NCBI GenBank assembly: GCA_039111635.1
Contig: JBCAQO010000006.1
Location: 124,001 to 188,000, forward strand
Direction of reading: 5' to 3'
DNA length: 64,000 nt
Source of the DNA: Heterobasidion occidentale
Taxonomy: Eukaryota > Basidiomycota > Agaricomycetes > Russulales > Bondarzewiaceae
Below, in pieces: positions 13,501 through 25,910 of this stretch. The notes under the pieces were generated by a model. It was not told where the DNA came from. It did not search any database and saw nothing but the letters and a program-made list of their open reading frames with translations. Position 1 is the first letter of the stretch; every line of letters starts with the position of its first letter. Position numbers and translations under genes: made by a program.

Positions 13501-16133
13501 ACTGGCGAAGCTCAAGTTCGGATTCGGCCTGGAAGTTTCCTACAAAAGTGCTTTCCTCAGCAGGGAATGCGAAGTACCGCAGCGTATCAACGCACTATAC
13601 GACTTTCCAATCATTATTTCACCCAAACCCTCCGTCAACACTTGATTCGACGTCTCCGGACAAGAATACTCAATGAGAACGTCATCTGTCGCCGTAAAGT
13701 CCAACTGTTTGACCCCTGCCCCAGAATGAGTCTCGCAGGAGAGTGCCATCAATTATCTTGCGGCCTTGTCCACCATCCCAACGAGACATGGTACCACTCA
13801 AGAGCAAGGTGTTGCCTTCTACAGATCATCATTCTTCACATTCTGCAAACGACACCGTCCGCTGATACGATGAATGAACGGACGCCTCTTAGAATGTACG
13901 TGCCCAGTACTCGTGAATATTTCATTCATAGCTTACCGTCTTGCCAGCTTCTGGCTGGATAAGTTGGAAGATGTCCTCAATCCGTTGATATACCTGCACG
14001 GCTCACTATCTGTGCTTCGTATGGATCTCATACCGGAGGCCCCTACAGCGATTCAGGTTCTCAAGGGATGGATCCCAGACATATTATATGCACTTGATGC
14101 GACTTATACAGAGACGCCATTTCTCAAACATCTCCTGAAGGCAACGACATTTGGCTTAGCAATAGATTATCGTGCCACTACACGCTCTCTTCAGCGCATA
14201 CCCAGCGTAGTGTCACCAAAGGAGCGCCATCTTCGGCTCCTGACTGGTGACGGCCCTTATTCCGAACAAGTCTATGTACTTCATAGCCTTATCGCTTTCC
14301 TTACGGGCAGCCCAGTGAGGCCGGATACAGATTTGATGCGCGGGGTATCTTTTCTGTCGTGAGTTACAGTTTGGCAGGTTTCGTGAATCCCGAGTTGCTC
14401 ATGTTGAGATTCTAGGTACCTTGTACAAAAGTCTATCTCTGTTCATGCTGGCATCCTGTGCGGTTTGGTGGATCGCATTTGCGGATTGTTTATTCTTGTC
14501 GAAAATTTCAAATCGCACGATGGCCTGCATGATGTCATGCTTCCGCGTTCTTGGTTCGCGGAACTCTGGCCACCGTTCATTAAGTGCAAAGACAAAACAA
14601 GTAGTGGCTACAAATCATCCTCCCAATGATGAGGAAGCTGCTGGAGGACGTATGCGAGACCGATTCATCTTCTCGTACGTTCGGCTGGTTTGATCGTCAC
14701 GTCTGAAGTCTGACGGTTAAATATGTTGCAGAGCAAGATATTTGTCCCGAAAATGTTCCGCTATGGGCGACAAAGAGCAGTTGCATCGCTCGGATGTTAG
14801 TCGAGTCATTTTCTTAATTCGAGATAATTCGTTGAAAACGTCCATCCACGCAGGTGCAGGGCTATATGTCTTCGTGAGTGAACAATATCCTCGATTATCA
14901 TTCATGAATTATGACGCCAATTGATAGTCGGATTCAACATCAACGATGCGTCCCTTCGAAATGGAATATACGAAGTGGTCAGTTCACTACGGACCGACTT
15001 AGACGTTGATAACGGACCGCTGCTCCCTTCAACCCGAGGCGTCTCGCCTCAGCGTTCGTCTTGTCTGTCTGTCGATCTATACTCCCTCGTTGACTTTCAC
15101 CTTAGATATATGCGAGCTCGCGATTGGGATGCCCTTGCAAAAGTGGTCAAAGCATCAGCGAAGGATTCGCGTATGGACGAACTGGTTCAATTGTGCTGGG
15201 ACAACCGGGATCAAGCCAATATTGCAGGAGTGCGACGAGTGATTTTCTACAAGATCGAAGACATCCCACGCTTATTGGACGAACATATCGCTCATAGACT
15301 TCCATCTCTTGCAGAGGCCCATCTTCTACGCGTTGACTCCGGCAAGGCTCCAAAGATAGATGAGGGGACCGAACGCGCCAATCCAGGTGCTGACGTGGGT
15401 GATGCTGAAGGAACAAGGTCGACGATGAGTGAGGAGGCCCTCACGGAACAGGCGGATAGTCTCGCTGGTGACGAGTATACGAACGAGGCTGCTCCGGTCG
15501 AGTTTCCGCCAACATACGTGTCAGAGAAAGAGGACAGGGCTGCGCGTGTTATCCAGCGGGAATTCCGACGCACTCTTCAGCGTCTTCAAAAATCGCTCAA
15601 GAAACCTGGGGATGCTTTGCGAGCACGGCTGCTCAAGGAGTGCCTAGTCCATGAACAAACCGTCGAATGGGTATCAAGGACGCATCGTCATATGTATCTT
15701 CATGGTCTACCATATCTAATGCACTGCATCGAGCGCTCTCTCGAAAAGGCAAAAGACATCAAGACCGACATCAAGAAGAGGCGCGCCGAGGGACAAACTT
15801 TGGACGCGATGGACGACATGAATCGACGGCAGACAAAAATGAAGTTCGTTCAAGTTCCTTCTATATAACTGATCTCCATTAATTGCTCTATAACGCAGCG
15901 GTATCATCAAAAGTGCAACAGCGATGATGAAAGAGCTGCATCCTACCTCCCACATTCATAACTCATCAGATACAAATCTGCTTCTGAACAAGGCGACACA
16001 GGTGAAGGATTTTCTCAATGAGGTTTCTGGAGAGTCACAGCTGTACTCTGAAATCGAGATGGCGATAAGGGTGTACGGGTTTCAAAATGGTGGAGGTAAG
16101 AAGAAACCAGTCCTGAACACAGAGGATTTATGA
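7547..16133 (+). pseudogene. TRANK1-like UvrD helicase with TPRs, reading frame broken
   Basis: About 8.5 kb of a giant fungal superfamily-1 (UvrD/Rep type) helicase fused to TPR-like repeats, resembling animal TRANK1; the function is unknown. Visible helicase motifs are Walker A GRSGTG|KTTT split by an intron (9786-9836), DEVQD (about 10880), GDTAQTISFGSAFRFNDLKAF (11023-11085), FESKGLEYDDVLLYNFFEDS (11660-11770) and YVAVTRARRN (about 11950). After them comes a clean 12.1-12.8 kb exon of TPR-like helices (YNRHQYGQAVSAFRRAQ, GALFYKAGECY, FYRRAAECYEGIKRYRQAAE). A 3' exon ends in an IQ-like motif RAARVIQREFRR (about 15540), and the last exon ends at 16133. Breaks: in-frame TGAs at 8489 and 8564 inside an otherwise coding exon, frame changes near 8278 and 13050 (extra T in a T-run), and more between 13340 and 13500. 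The start is uncertain. Either a decaying gene or local assembly error. Confidence 0.65.
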
Positions 16134-16642
16134 GTAGTAGCGAGCGGCGGGCCAGCTGAAGACTTGATAGCATGTATGAATTGTTGTGCTGTCCGCCTGG
16201 GTAAAATACGGGAGAACACAGGGCTGCGACGATTCTATTTCTCTATGCACGATAGAGTTCGCCTCCGTCTACACTGTTGATTCATGTAATCTCGTCGGAC
16301 TGGATTAGTCGTGGATCGCGATAGGCTGGATTTGCTTATAAGCCACCGGCGTCTAAGAGCTACCCGATGCGATCTGATCTCTCAGCGCTTGAACCGAGCG
16401 CCCCCTGTGAGTCTCCCGTGCCGCCCTCAGTGTCGGACGTCGCGCGGCTGTGCTCAGTGCACAAGCCATGGGCTCCACTGAGTGCACGGTCTGTGCAGCG
16501 CCGTGCATATCGGCCTATAAGATGCTGTCCTTCTCAAGCGCAGCCCTTCAAACGCTATTTAACTCACGACTTCTACTCGATTGCTATCAACACTCACCGA
16601 CGTTTTCACATCTGACCTTGGGCCTCCTGCGTTACTACTTTG
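16134..16642. other. Intergenic spacer with promoter-like sequence
   Basis: Between the helicase locus and the Ser/Arg-rich gene. TATAAG-type sequences occur at about 16337 and 16516, and CT-rich stretches sit just upstream of the next ATG (16643). No ORF of a known family was seen. Confidence 0.4.
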
Positions 16643-17818
16643 ATGTCCGACAAGCTTGCTGAATATTACAACCTTGGTGTCAATTCTGGCGAGTCTGATT
16701 CAGCTCCTCCTCCGTACTCCGAGCAACACAGATACACTCCCGCTAAGCGAACCCAATAACCCTACGCGCATCCTCCTACTTCTGAAGAACAAGGCCCTCC
16801 TTCTCTTCATACACCATCCGCTGCTGCATCAGGCTCCAGAGGACTAGGCGACTCATATTACCAGGCCGATCACGCCCATATCTCACCGTATACCGCGCAG
16901 TCTGCTCAATACTACCCTCAGCAGAACAGCTCATCATATGCTACGAACGTATACCGTCATCCCCTTTCCTCGGCCGCTTCTTCATCCCAATATTCTCATG
17001 CCATAACGGGTCTCCAAGGGACCCCACCAGGATTCACCTACAACGGCAAGGCTCCTCCTAAGCGCGACCCTTTCACACCGCCTCCCCAAAGCTTCAATCG
17101 CGCCCCGAATCCCAACTGCCCTTATCCGCTCCTTTCGTCTCCCATCTACATTCCGTCCCAAACCAGAACAGATATCTCATCTGGATTCGCGCCCATATTT
17201 CCCGTTCCTGAGCTCCTTCTCGCTCACGACGTCCTCCCAGAGGACTTTTCACGCCTCCTTGAGGACTGTCACCTCATGGGACAGCTCGTGCTCGGCGACA
17301 AGATCAAGGCAAACGTCTTGCCCATGGTGTCCGGGATAGGATTCCTTCCTGGGCTCTTCGTGACGAGCGGAATCGAGAACAAGATGAGTAGGAAGAAAGT
17401 CGAGGATGTGAATGGCCTCGTGGAGGTCTGGGACCAGGCATTCTTTGCGCCGAGGAGATTGCGAGTGTGGGTCGAAACGGGGAATCAGAGGGATGGGAAG
17501 AGCAGGAGCCGCTCGTCGTCTTCGTCATCTTCATCTTCTAGCTCTGACTCTGACGGAGGGCGTATCAGGAGAGGATTGTCAGATATGGGGATGAGGAGTG
17601 ACAGGAAGGAAAGGCGACGCCAAGCGCGCAGAGAGCGAAGAAAAGAACACCGAGAGCGTAAAGAAGATCGTAGAGAACGGAAGTACGAAAGAAGGGTTAG
17701 TATTCATCTCCTCCGCGTCACAGCTTGTCTGACCGCTACCGTGTCGCAGGAATCAAAGCGTGGCCGAGGATCGGCGAGTGCTGTCAATCAGGTTTACCTA
17801 GTCATTAGCAACCGTTAG
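16643..17818 (+). CDS. Uncharacterised Pro/Ser-rich protein with RS-like C-terminus (in-frame stop)
   Basis: Not recognised by function, but it resembles a widespread basidiomycete hypothetical family. From ATG 16643 the frame reads MSDKLAEYYNLGVNSG and then DSAPPPYSEQHRYTPAKRTQ. It meets a TAA at 16757-16759 and continues open for over 900 bases. That stretch is a Pro/Tyr/Gln-rich region, then a conserved core (PVPELLLAHDVLPEDFSRLL, LGDKIKANVLPMVSGIG, GLVEVWDQAFFAPRRLRVWV). A poly-Ser run (about 17509-17540) and a highly basic RKERRRQARRERRKEHRER-type tail follow. An intron (about 17696-17750) leads to a short last exon ending at TAG 17818. The stop sits in coding-like sequence on both sides; the only splice that would remove it uses a weak GTGTCA donor and deletes the PPPY motif. 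It may be a nonsense allele, a base error or an unusual intron. Confidence 0.6.
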
Positions 17819-18335
17819 ATGAGGGGTGGATAGGGGTGGATAGATTCTAGAGGACCTTGTTTATGTATAAACAGAAACATAAATTTCGCAATTTCAAAGT
17901 TCGATGTGATGAAATGATCAGCTATCACAGCGTCCTGATAAATGCCGTCCCGATCCAACACTGGCGCGAGGGCGATGCGACGCGAGACCATCACATGACT
18001 AAATGACACTCTCATGTGATGCGCAGTCCTTGCTCAGCGCCGCTGCGGGTTGTTGCGCCGTTCTTCTCTGCCACGTCCTCGAACAAAATTATCAGTAAAT
18101 CACTTCAGAGGACTACGTTCCACTCTTATCTTGTTTGAATTTGCAAACAGCTTGCTAGTGGTACGTGTTAGTCGCCCAAAGCCGATGCACTACCCAATTG
18201 TAACCCGCTTGGAACCAGAGACTTTCATCGGTATACTTAACTCATTGTTCGTCTCATTCTCATCACGCAGTGTACCGGGACTTGATTTCTTAACCTGCTT
18301 GTATGTCAAAGGGTCATCCTCTTAACCTTGAACAG
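17819..18335. other. Intergenic spacer
   Basis: About 0.5 kb upstream of the acetyltransferase gene. An imperfect direct repeat of a 10-mer (GGGGTGGATA) lies just after the previous stop (17823-17842). No further gene seen. Confidence 0.4.
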
Positions 18336-19835
18336 ATGGAAGGGAAACCGAGTACAGATAATATTGCTGAATATATTCGCCCTGCCGGTACGTGCTAGTA
18401 TGATGTTGGGCCTTATTTCCTCACAACTGCAACCAAACATCCATAATTCAAAGGCTTGCTCGAGCAATGGTCAACCGTTCGCCACGATCTCGGCTTCTAT
18501 TGCTCTGTAGGCATGACCGGCCGCTATCACCCCCCAACCTCTTCTCAGTTAAAGCTTGATACTGTCTATTCCGCTCTCAAGAATGTGATTGCCCAGCACG
18601 CCCCACTCGGAATTTCCATTGTCAACGAATCAACGATCACCCCACTCCTCGTTCGCTTGCGACGAATCGATTTGCGTGAGGTTGTATCATTTGTGCCGAT
18701 TCCGGAAGGAGTCGATAGAGATCGTGAACTCGATAGAATTATATCTACGAATCACTCGATACCATTCAAGGACCTAGGCCGTCTTCCTTTGTGGCGGATC
18801 GTGGTCTGTGTGCCTTCCGAGCATCACTCCGCATCAGATAGACACGGCTTCGACATTTCATTGTTCATTCATCATGCTATGGCAGATGGTGGTAGCGCGG
18901 TCATATTCCATCGCAGTCTACTTTCAGCCCTCAACTCGCCGAATGGTGAGGACAACGTCGATCCAATCGTGGATGTTCCGCCGCTACGTCTACTCCCCCC
19001 GCTTCATTCTCTTTTATCAATGCCAATCTCCTGGTTCACACTTGGGAAAGCTTTGTACCACTCGTGGGTTCCACCTTCGAGCTCCTCGCTTTGGACTGGG
19101 CCCGTCATCACACCGACCAATCCGCTCATCGCCGAAACCACACATTTCGTCCTTCCTTCGTCATTTGTATCCTCAATCACTACCTTGTGTAAAGGAAATC
19201 AGACGTCTTGGACGGCTCTTTTAGAGTCGATCATAGCCAAAGCATTATTCGACATGCTTCCGATGGACGGGACTGCCGACCAGCTGGCCTGTTGTTGCGC
19301 TTTCAGCTTGAGACGCTTCATTCCCACCCTCGATCCCAAGGACATGGGCGTCTTCTATGCTTCCGCGACACATCATTTCAGCCGCACAGAAATAAACACT
19401 TCCGGTACCATTGGCATCTGGGATGCAGCACGGCGCACCAAACTCGCTTTGGATGCGAAAATAGCAGCAGGGGATCGCGATCAAGACACAGGATTGCTGC
19501 GGTATGCGAGTACCGTGCGTCAGTTCGTGATGGATCAGGTTAGCAAGAAGCGCGGTGCTTCTTTTGAAGTATCGAATGTAGGGGTCGCGCAGTTTGATCA
19601 GACGGAGAAGGGTCATTCCGTTTCGGACTGGGCAGTCCAACGCATCTTGTTTTCGCAAAGTGCGAACGTCGTCGGGGCTCCTATCACATTCAGCGTCAGT
19701 AGCGTCAAGGGCGGGGATATGTGCATTTCTGCGAGCTGGCAGGTTGGCGTGGTGGACTCCGCCCTCGCCAGGAATCTCACAGAAAAACTCAGCACGTTGC
19801 TAACAAGTCTGGTTGTGTGTGAAGTCATGTATTAA
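18336..19835 (+). CDS. Alcohol O-acetyltransferase (AATase family)
   Basis: Member of the fungal alcohol acetyltransferase family (BAHD-like condensation fold), which transfers acetyl from acetyl-CoA to alcohols or related acceptors; the real acceptor here is unknown. Exon 1 (18336-18387) encodes MEGKPSTDNIAEYIRPA. An intron with donor GTACGT (18388-18453) joins it to GLLEQWSTVRHDLGFYCSVG, the usual start of this family. The large exon runs to TAA 19833-19835, giving a protein of 477 residues, normal for the family. The catalytic HxxxDG motif is present as HHAMADG (about residues 155-161). The C-terminal half has FSLRRFIP, FEVSNVGVAQF and VGAPITFSVSSVKGGDMCIS, matching the second domain. The frame is intact. 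Its neighbours are unrelated, so no pathway cluster is implied. Confidence 0.88.
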
Positions 19836-20682
19836 CGTCTAGTGGCGGCGCGCCGCATGTCTAGACGAGTATCAACAAGTCTGGTTATTTGAGACGAACT
19901 GTACGTTCATTGTTAAGGTAACACTCATATAGTGGTTTCTCCTCGTCATCCAACTGAAAGCAGTGTTTTCTCTCGCACAGATATATCCTGCTGTTATAAT
20001 TTGTGAGATCACGTCACTTAACTGTGAGGTACTACTCAAATTTTTGGTATGACCTCGAATTCCACCCCGAGTCCTGAGGGCTGCTTGGTTATGAGGTGTG
20101 TGGCTTCACTGATTCACACGCGCCGCGCCGCTTCATCTGAACGATACATAGCATCACATTCATATGTAGCGAGACCAGTGAAACCTCATCTTGTCTTCGA
20201 GACCCGAGGATGCGTGACACCCCACCGCCAACATCTGAGGCACCTAATATACTTGCGTCAGGTCCATAACGCTAATCGAATCCAGGTCGATCCGTGCTTG
20301 TGCATCGTGTAGTGATGGAAACAGATGTCAACCTCTGCGCACTGTCCGCCAATCAGAGCTCACTGCGTTTCGCGGCATCAAGCCTCATCAAGCTTCAAGC
20401 GCTTAGCGCTTAACATTGAGACAGCTAAGTATTGATGTCGATTCAATATGCAATATGACAGATGCATACATGAGAATCCCCTCCAAACCTATAAGACCGG
20501 CGTCCATTCAGCCAGTATTCGCTCGGTTGATCCGTAAGGCTACTCTGCTTTCTCCTTCCTCTTTACCGCACAGAGCCATCTATTTTTTTCATCTCTCCCT
20601 TCTGCTTTTTCAATTCCCCCTCCACCCTTCATTGACGAATCTTATTCACGACCTTGAAGACTATTGACATTCATATCCATTC
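19836..20682. other. Intergenic spacer
   Basis: About 0.85 kb with no supported gene. A CT-rich tract (about 20540-20630) lies just before the DUF6533 start and looks like a fungal promoter pyrimidine stretch. A short sequence ending the previous gene (AACAAGTCTGGTT, 19802-19814) recurs at 19873-19885, a small tandem duplication. Confidence 0.45.
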
Positions 20683-22125
20683 ATGTCTTCAGAGCTGTCC
20701 AATGTGAGGAAATTTCAAGAAGCTGTACATGATGCCAATGCCAGCCGATACTTTACGCGTGCGTGCTCTGAACTGTCACCATGATCCATTTTATTATAAC
20801 TATTTTCTATAAATGACAGTGATCGGGGTGTCTCTTCTCATATATGACCACTGTCTTACTCTACCTGATGAGGTATCACTCATTTGGAGTGCCCCACGCT
20901 CATTTGCGAAGTATGCATTCCTCGCAAACAGATACCTTGTTGCCATATGTTTGCTCATCGTTGCGGATGGTATGCATACTCTTTGACAACATGAGATATG
21001 CCACTGACATTTGTCGTTCAATAGAAATATGTGGATTTGTCGCGTACTCTGACATCGTGAGTGGATCTGGTTTTCGTTTTCTTGCGATCCGAACTGTGCT
21101 GAATCTCCAGTCCAGGCGTAATCCTTTTTTTTCTTTCGAGACTCATTTAATCGTTGTAATGACGATGTCCTTCTTGAAGTTGTCAAGGCATATTGTCTGC
21201 AGTATCAATTCTTTCAATTTATTCGATCGGATTGGGGAACATCCTCATGCTATTTCGCGTGGCACTGCTTTGGGAAAAGGATCGAGTATGGCTTTCGTTC
21301 ATACGCCCCTGGCTTGTGCTTAACCTTCCAATGACAGACCATCCTGCGATTCCTCATCGGTAGCTTTATTGTCAGTTTCATTGCGACGTTCTCGACGATG
21401 GTTGTCGTGATCACAACCCTTGCACGTATGTTTTATCCTATCACCTTATAGAACAAGCACATCTCACATAGTCTAAGCAGCTGGAATCAAATGGCTACCT
21501 GCAGCTAAGATGTGCGTGACAACAAGCACAAGTCCAGTTTTGATCGCTGTTTGGGCCTCTCCTGTGTGTTGTTCACTAGTTTCCGCTTTTCGATATCTTC
21601 TAAGTTTGGCATCTTAGATGGCTTTCGAGGTCGTTGTGCTCATTCTCACCACCTACAACGCTTTTTCACGACCACGTTCTGCTGGCGCCCAACTCACTGA
21701 AATTCTACATCGTGATGGCGCTCTTTTCTTTCTGGTACGTTTTCTCTCTCTATTGCTATTTGAGGAACTGAGCAAGATTTGTAGGCCTTGACTGTCCTCC
21801 GAATCCTGAACATTGTTTTTGCGGCGACTGCCAATCCTGGAACGACTATGTTCGCTGTCTTGTACGTTTCGTATTTTACCCATCGCGCACAAGACTAACG
21901 CAGAATCATTGAAGCTCTGTTTGGTCGATGGTGACGCTTACGCTCAATCGCTTACTACTTCACATTCGCGCGGCCGAGGTCGCAGAAATATCTCAATCTG
22001 ATATGTCAGATTCTGTGATAACTGGACCCGCTACGTCCGACATGCCCTTCGTATTGAATGGTCGCGCTTCCCCATTTTCATTCGGTGTTGTCGAAAGACA
22101 AGAGGTGCTGGATAACTATGGGTGA
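20683..22125 (+). CDS. DUF6533 seven-transmembrane protein
   Basis: Member of the large agaricomycete DUF6533 membrane family (function unknown, often proposed to be receptor-like). The chain of small exons starts MSSELSNVRKFQEAVHDANA (ATG 20683). It continues in exon 2 with LIGVSLLIYDHCLTLPDEVS and LIWSAPRSFAKYAFLANRYL, the diagnostic DUF6533 N-terminal motif with helices 1-2. Later exons give IGLGNILMLFRVALLWEKDR, then TILRFLIGSFIVSFIATFST, MAFEVVVLILTTYNAFSRPR and ALTVLRILNIVFAATANPGT. The last exon has LTLNRLLLHIRAAE and a Ser-rich cytoplasmic tail, ending at TGA about 22125. Roughly seven introns, all GT-AG with normal sizes. No frame break was found in the blocks checked. Exon borders are by eye. 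Confidence 0.82.
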
Positions 22126-23026
22126 GCACGGAGAATGGAGGTAGTTAGATGATGAGATGGCATTCTCCCGATAGGTTGCCATGCATCGCTATTGCTGCCG
22201 GCCCAGCCCTGCTGCTGGCCTGGGATTGAAACGTCGATACGACGTTGATTCTAGGAGTACTTATTATCTGGACAGCGACTCCATACACTACACCTCCACG
22301 CCAAGCTCCCCGCGACTTAATTATTCGTATTGCTTTGTCGTCACAAATCATAGTATCGATTGCCCTACAGATCTGGACAGTAAGAGCCATTGGGAGACAA
22401 TGATGCTGGGTACCAATTTTTGAACTCCGTGGTTGTCCCTGAGCCATCCATCCCTTGCTCTTACTGTCTCCCAAGGACATCATCCAATTTGCGCATGCTC
22501 CTTCTGCTTTCTTGTCATCATCCACTCGTATCAAATTGAACTGATTAGTATGGTCATGCCAGAATGGATGCATCCCATGTGTTCTCCCAGATTCCTTCCC
22601 GGGACGCTGCGATGTCAAATGCATCAAAAATGTTGATGGGATAGCAGGTTGTCACGGGATGTCCATCCCTGCCATCATATGAGCACCGCATTAATTCCCG
22701 ACCAGGGGACGTCGGAACAGAGATACTGAAATAGACTGTAATGCAGTCTGCGCCGCGCTCGATTGGGTTCGTGCGTCCTGCTCCGAACCGTCACCACTCA
22801 CCTCCATTCTTTTTTCTCTTCTGTTCCATATTGTTTGCTGTAGCAGGGCAGGCCCCCATTTGTACGACTTTTGATTACGCCCTATCTCGACTGTCTGTTG
22901 ACCAACGTCGACACGCCCCACTGTGCACGCCGATTCTCTTATCTACGTGAACCTGTAGGTATCCATGCTCTGCTCCAGTACTCCGCAGCACACGCTTGAC
23001 GTTCTTCTCAGCTTTGTGATTCTGCA
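22126..23026. other. Intergenic spacer
   Basis: 0.9 kb between two membrane-protein genes. A 160-codon open frame on the minus strand (22145-22627) has no recognisable motif and atypical composition. No repeat or RNA gene stood out. Confidence 0.45.
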
Positions 23027-25398
23027 ATGGCCGAGTTCTATATTGCACCTAACGGGAACACGATACTCACCAAGCAACCCTATACGGTATCAGAGTCTCG
23101 CGGGGTTATCGTGAGCACCGCACCTCCAAACTACATCTTGACGTCTTCTGATCCTAATGGATGTTTTCCAAAGACACTGATCGTTTTTTCCTCAATATCT
23201 GCTCTTGCAGTAGTAGGACTCATTGGTGCTCTCTCCGTATGTTCTCACCGTGGAGTGACTGTCATATTTGAAGCCTGATGATGTGATGCCTCGTTTTGAC
23301 GGTGGCCCCTCCAGATATCAGCACTCAACACGCGCTCATCAAACAACCCAAACCTTTTCGTTCGAAGCCATGTCGTAGCATACTTTGTCTCACTTCTGAT
23401 GTGCGATCTCTTACAAGGTATGTGAGGCTCTTTCACTCAAATGTATTTCGCCCTGTCTCTTCTGTGCGAATCAGTTGAGACGTCTGGATCTAGAGAAGTC
23501 ACTGATGCATAGGGTTTGTATGCATCATAGCGTGATGCATATATCAGATACCTGATTGATCAAGTTTAGCTCGGTGCTGATACATACCTTCTCGTAGCGA
23601 TTGGGTCTATAATGACGGCTGCGTGGGCGAAAAGTATGAGCGTTGATTCTGGCACGCTCTGCACCGCTCAAGGTATGTAGACTCGCGTGCTTGGTTGAGA
23701 TAAACCCACCCGACTGGCGTCTCACAGGGATAATCAAACATGTTGCTGACGTGGGAATTGCTCTATGGTAAGCTGCCTGCTTGATCTGTGACGAAACCTA
23801 TCACTTACCTACTGACCTAGGTCCCTCGTACGCTTGCCAAACAATTGCATGATCCTTTCTAACAGTTATAAAGGTCATAGCCTTCCACGTTTTTGGTATT
23901 CTTTTTTTTCGGTTACCACTCAAACGATATGCCTTGTGGTGCACACTCATTGGAACATGGTCTTTGATCGCTACCTTGGTCATAACCGGCCCCGCTACAC
24001 TCAATACGGTGCACCGCGGCCCATTTTGTAAGCGTTGGATTTATTTGTCCATTTTGCTGAGACTACGGACTTACCAATGACGATGCAGACGGCATCTCAG
24101 GACAATGGTGCTGGATCACACCAGAATATGCAGTTCAGCATATAACGTGCGTGCTCATTCTCCATCGAGTCGAGCGAACGCTGTACTTACCCTTTCCCTG
24201 AACAGTTTGGATTACATGATTGTATTTATCTCACACACTTTCATGAAGCTGAGAATAACATCAGTATTTACAGATGTTCATATCTGCGGTCATTTCATTC
24301 GTTCTGTACACACTCGTGTACCTAAGACTTCGCGGCAACGTTGTCGTTCACGGTATCCATATCCGCTTTCGCATGCGCCGTGCATCTCTGTCTTGGCAAG
24401 GATCGGAACAGGGGGTCAAAGATGAACATATCATGGTGATTGCTAGGCAAATGCTACTGTTTGTAGTCTCACTCACTTTCTCAACTTCCTTGCTGACTTT
24501 CACTTAGGTATCCTGTATGTACTCCTGATTTGACAGCCCTAGTCTAGCGCATGCGCTGATATCATATCCTAGATCGCCTACACCATCATCATTCTGCCTA
24601 TCGCCGCGGCGCGCTTCAGTGACTGGTTCGGGCACGATGTTCCTTTCGGTGTAACCATTTTCTGGTAAGAGAACTACTGTTCAGGGGAACCGCGAATCTA
24701 ATGATACTGCGCACTCCGAAAGCGACACGATCTACCTCCTTTCTGGTGGGCAAGGATGTGTTTATTGTCTTTAGCCCCCGTCTGATCGCCCACATTGTCC
24801 TGCAGGTACCACAAATGTTGTGCTCTTCAGCATCACACGCCGCATCCTTCCTCCTCGCTCAATCATTCCCAAATTCCTCATCTCCAAGCCAAAGCTCGTC
24901 GAAAGCACAGCTGTGATGAACTCAGACGCGGACCCATACTACGGCTCTTATGCGTCTAGATCGCTACCTGGCAACCTTGGCCTCGAGATGGAGAAAGGAG
25001 AGAAGCCGTTTGATCTCCATACTTCTATGGGTGTATTTGGTCGAGGTGTTGTTGGCGAAGAGGTGGCAGAGAAGCGCGAGCCCGGCGTATCTACTCCTGC
25101 TTGGCGTTTGAGCGCAGGGAGCGGCCTTGATGTCGACTTGGACGCTGTCGTCCTTACAGAAGCTGGCATCCTCAAGCGCGTCTATAGTCCTGATGCAGAT
25201 TCGGACTCAGATGCCGATGTGCGCTCTGTTCCTGACGCTTCAGACTTTGTGGACGTAGATGTCTCGGGAGGGCCTCTGCGACATGCAGCACCGCTTCCTC
25301 AAGTGCCTAGGTCACCAAGAATCTACGATGAGGACGACGGGAGCGAGAGGAGCGTCCACCGCGCAAGTGCAACGCCGACGACATTCATCAGCTTCTGA
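23027..25398 (+). CDS. Fungal GPCR-like seven-TM receptor
   Basis: Looks like the basidiomycete family-A/cAMP-receptor-like GPCR group; the ligand is unknown. Exon 1 (ATG 23027) has an extracellular N-terminus and TM1 (LIVFSSISALAVVGLIGALS). Following exons give ISALNTRSSNNPNLFVRSHV plus AYFVSLLMCDLLQ (TM2), GSIMTAAWAKSMSVDSGTLC plus TAQGIIKHVADVGIALW (TM3, with a Cys that could form the conserved disulfide), and a TM4 block with FHVFWVFFFRLPLKRYALW and LVITGPATLNTVHRGP. The next block is ISGQWCWITPEYAVQHITLD plus YMIMFISAVISFVLYTLVYL (TM5), then a basic loop, YTIIILPIAAARFSDWFG (TM6) and TTNVVLFSITRRILPPRS (TM7 end). The long cytoplasmic tail is Asp/Ser-rich, typical of phosphorylated receptor tails, and ends at TGA 25396-25398. 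About eight short introns. Confidence 0.75.
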
Positions 25399-25896
25399 GG
25401 GTCGATAAGAGTACAAACCGTGATCTTTCGAGGCCGGATTCAGCTTCAACTTTTTATTGTTATCTGGGTTTGAGACTTCGACTTTCGATCTGGAGTTGGA
25501 TGCTGGTGTTTGTGATGTTGTACTGTATACTGTTCTGTTACTTCTTGGCCGCGTGCGAAGCATGATTGGGAAATGGACGACATATCATCTTTGTGATTTT
25601 TCACAGTAGAGCGGTACTCAGCTGATATCTGTGGACGTGCAGAATTTGGTGCGATGCGTGGTCTGTGGATACTACCATCTTTCAGATCTACCACCATCTT
25701 TGCACAAGGCGCAGTCCGTGGTCAAATTCCAAGAACGTCGATCTTATATTGTCGCGATACTTCGAGACATTTGTAAAGCGTCTGTGAGTGGCAAAAAGAA
25801 GAATTAAAAGTCCATGGCGTGGTTCTCGATCTGAATGCTGTACGCCAATCAGATAATGAGCTCCAGGCTGGCAAGAAAAACAAACGCGTGACATCA
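25399..25896. other. Intergenic spacer
   Basis: About 0.5 kb 3' of the receptor gene, AT-rich, without a supported gene. It forms the left flank of the retroposon insertion. Confidence 0.5.
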
Positions 25897-25910
25897 TATG
25901 CGAGAGTCTT
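25897..25910. repeat. Target-site duplication, left copy
   Basis: TATGCGAGAGTCTT, identical over 14 bp to 26632-26645 on the other side of the retroposon. Confidence 0.9.

Noticed and set aside
22145..22627. 160-codon minus-strand ORF
   Set aside because: No motif, no splice-linked neighbours, atypical composition; treated as chance.
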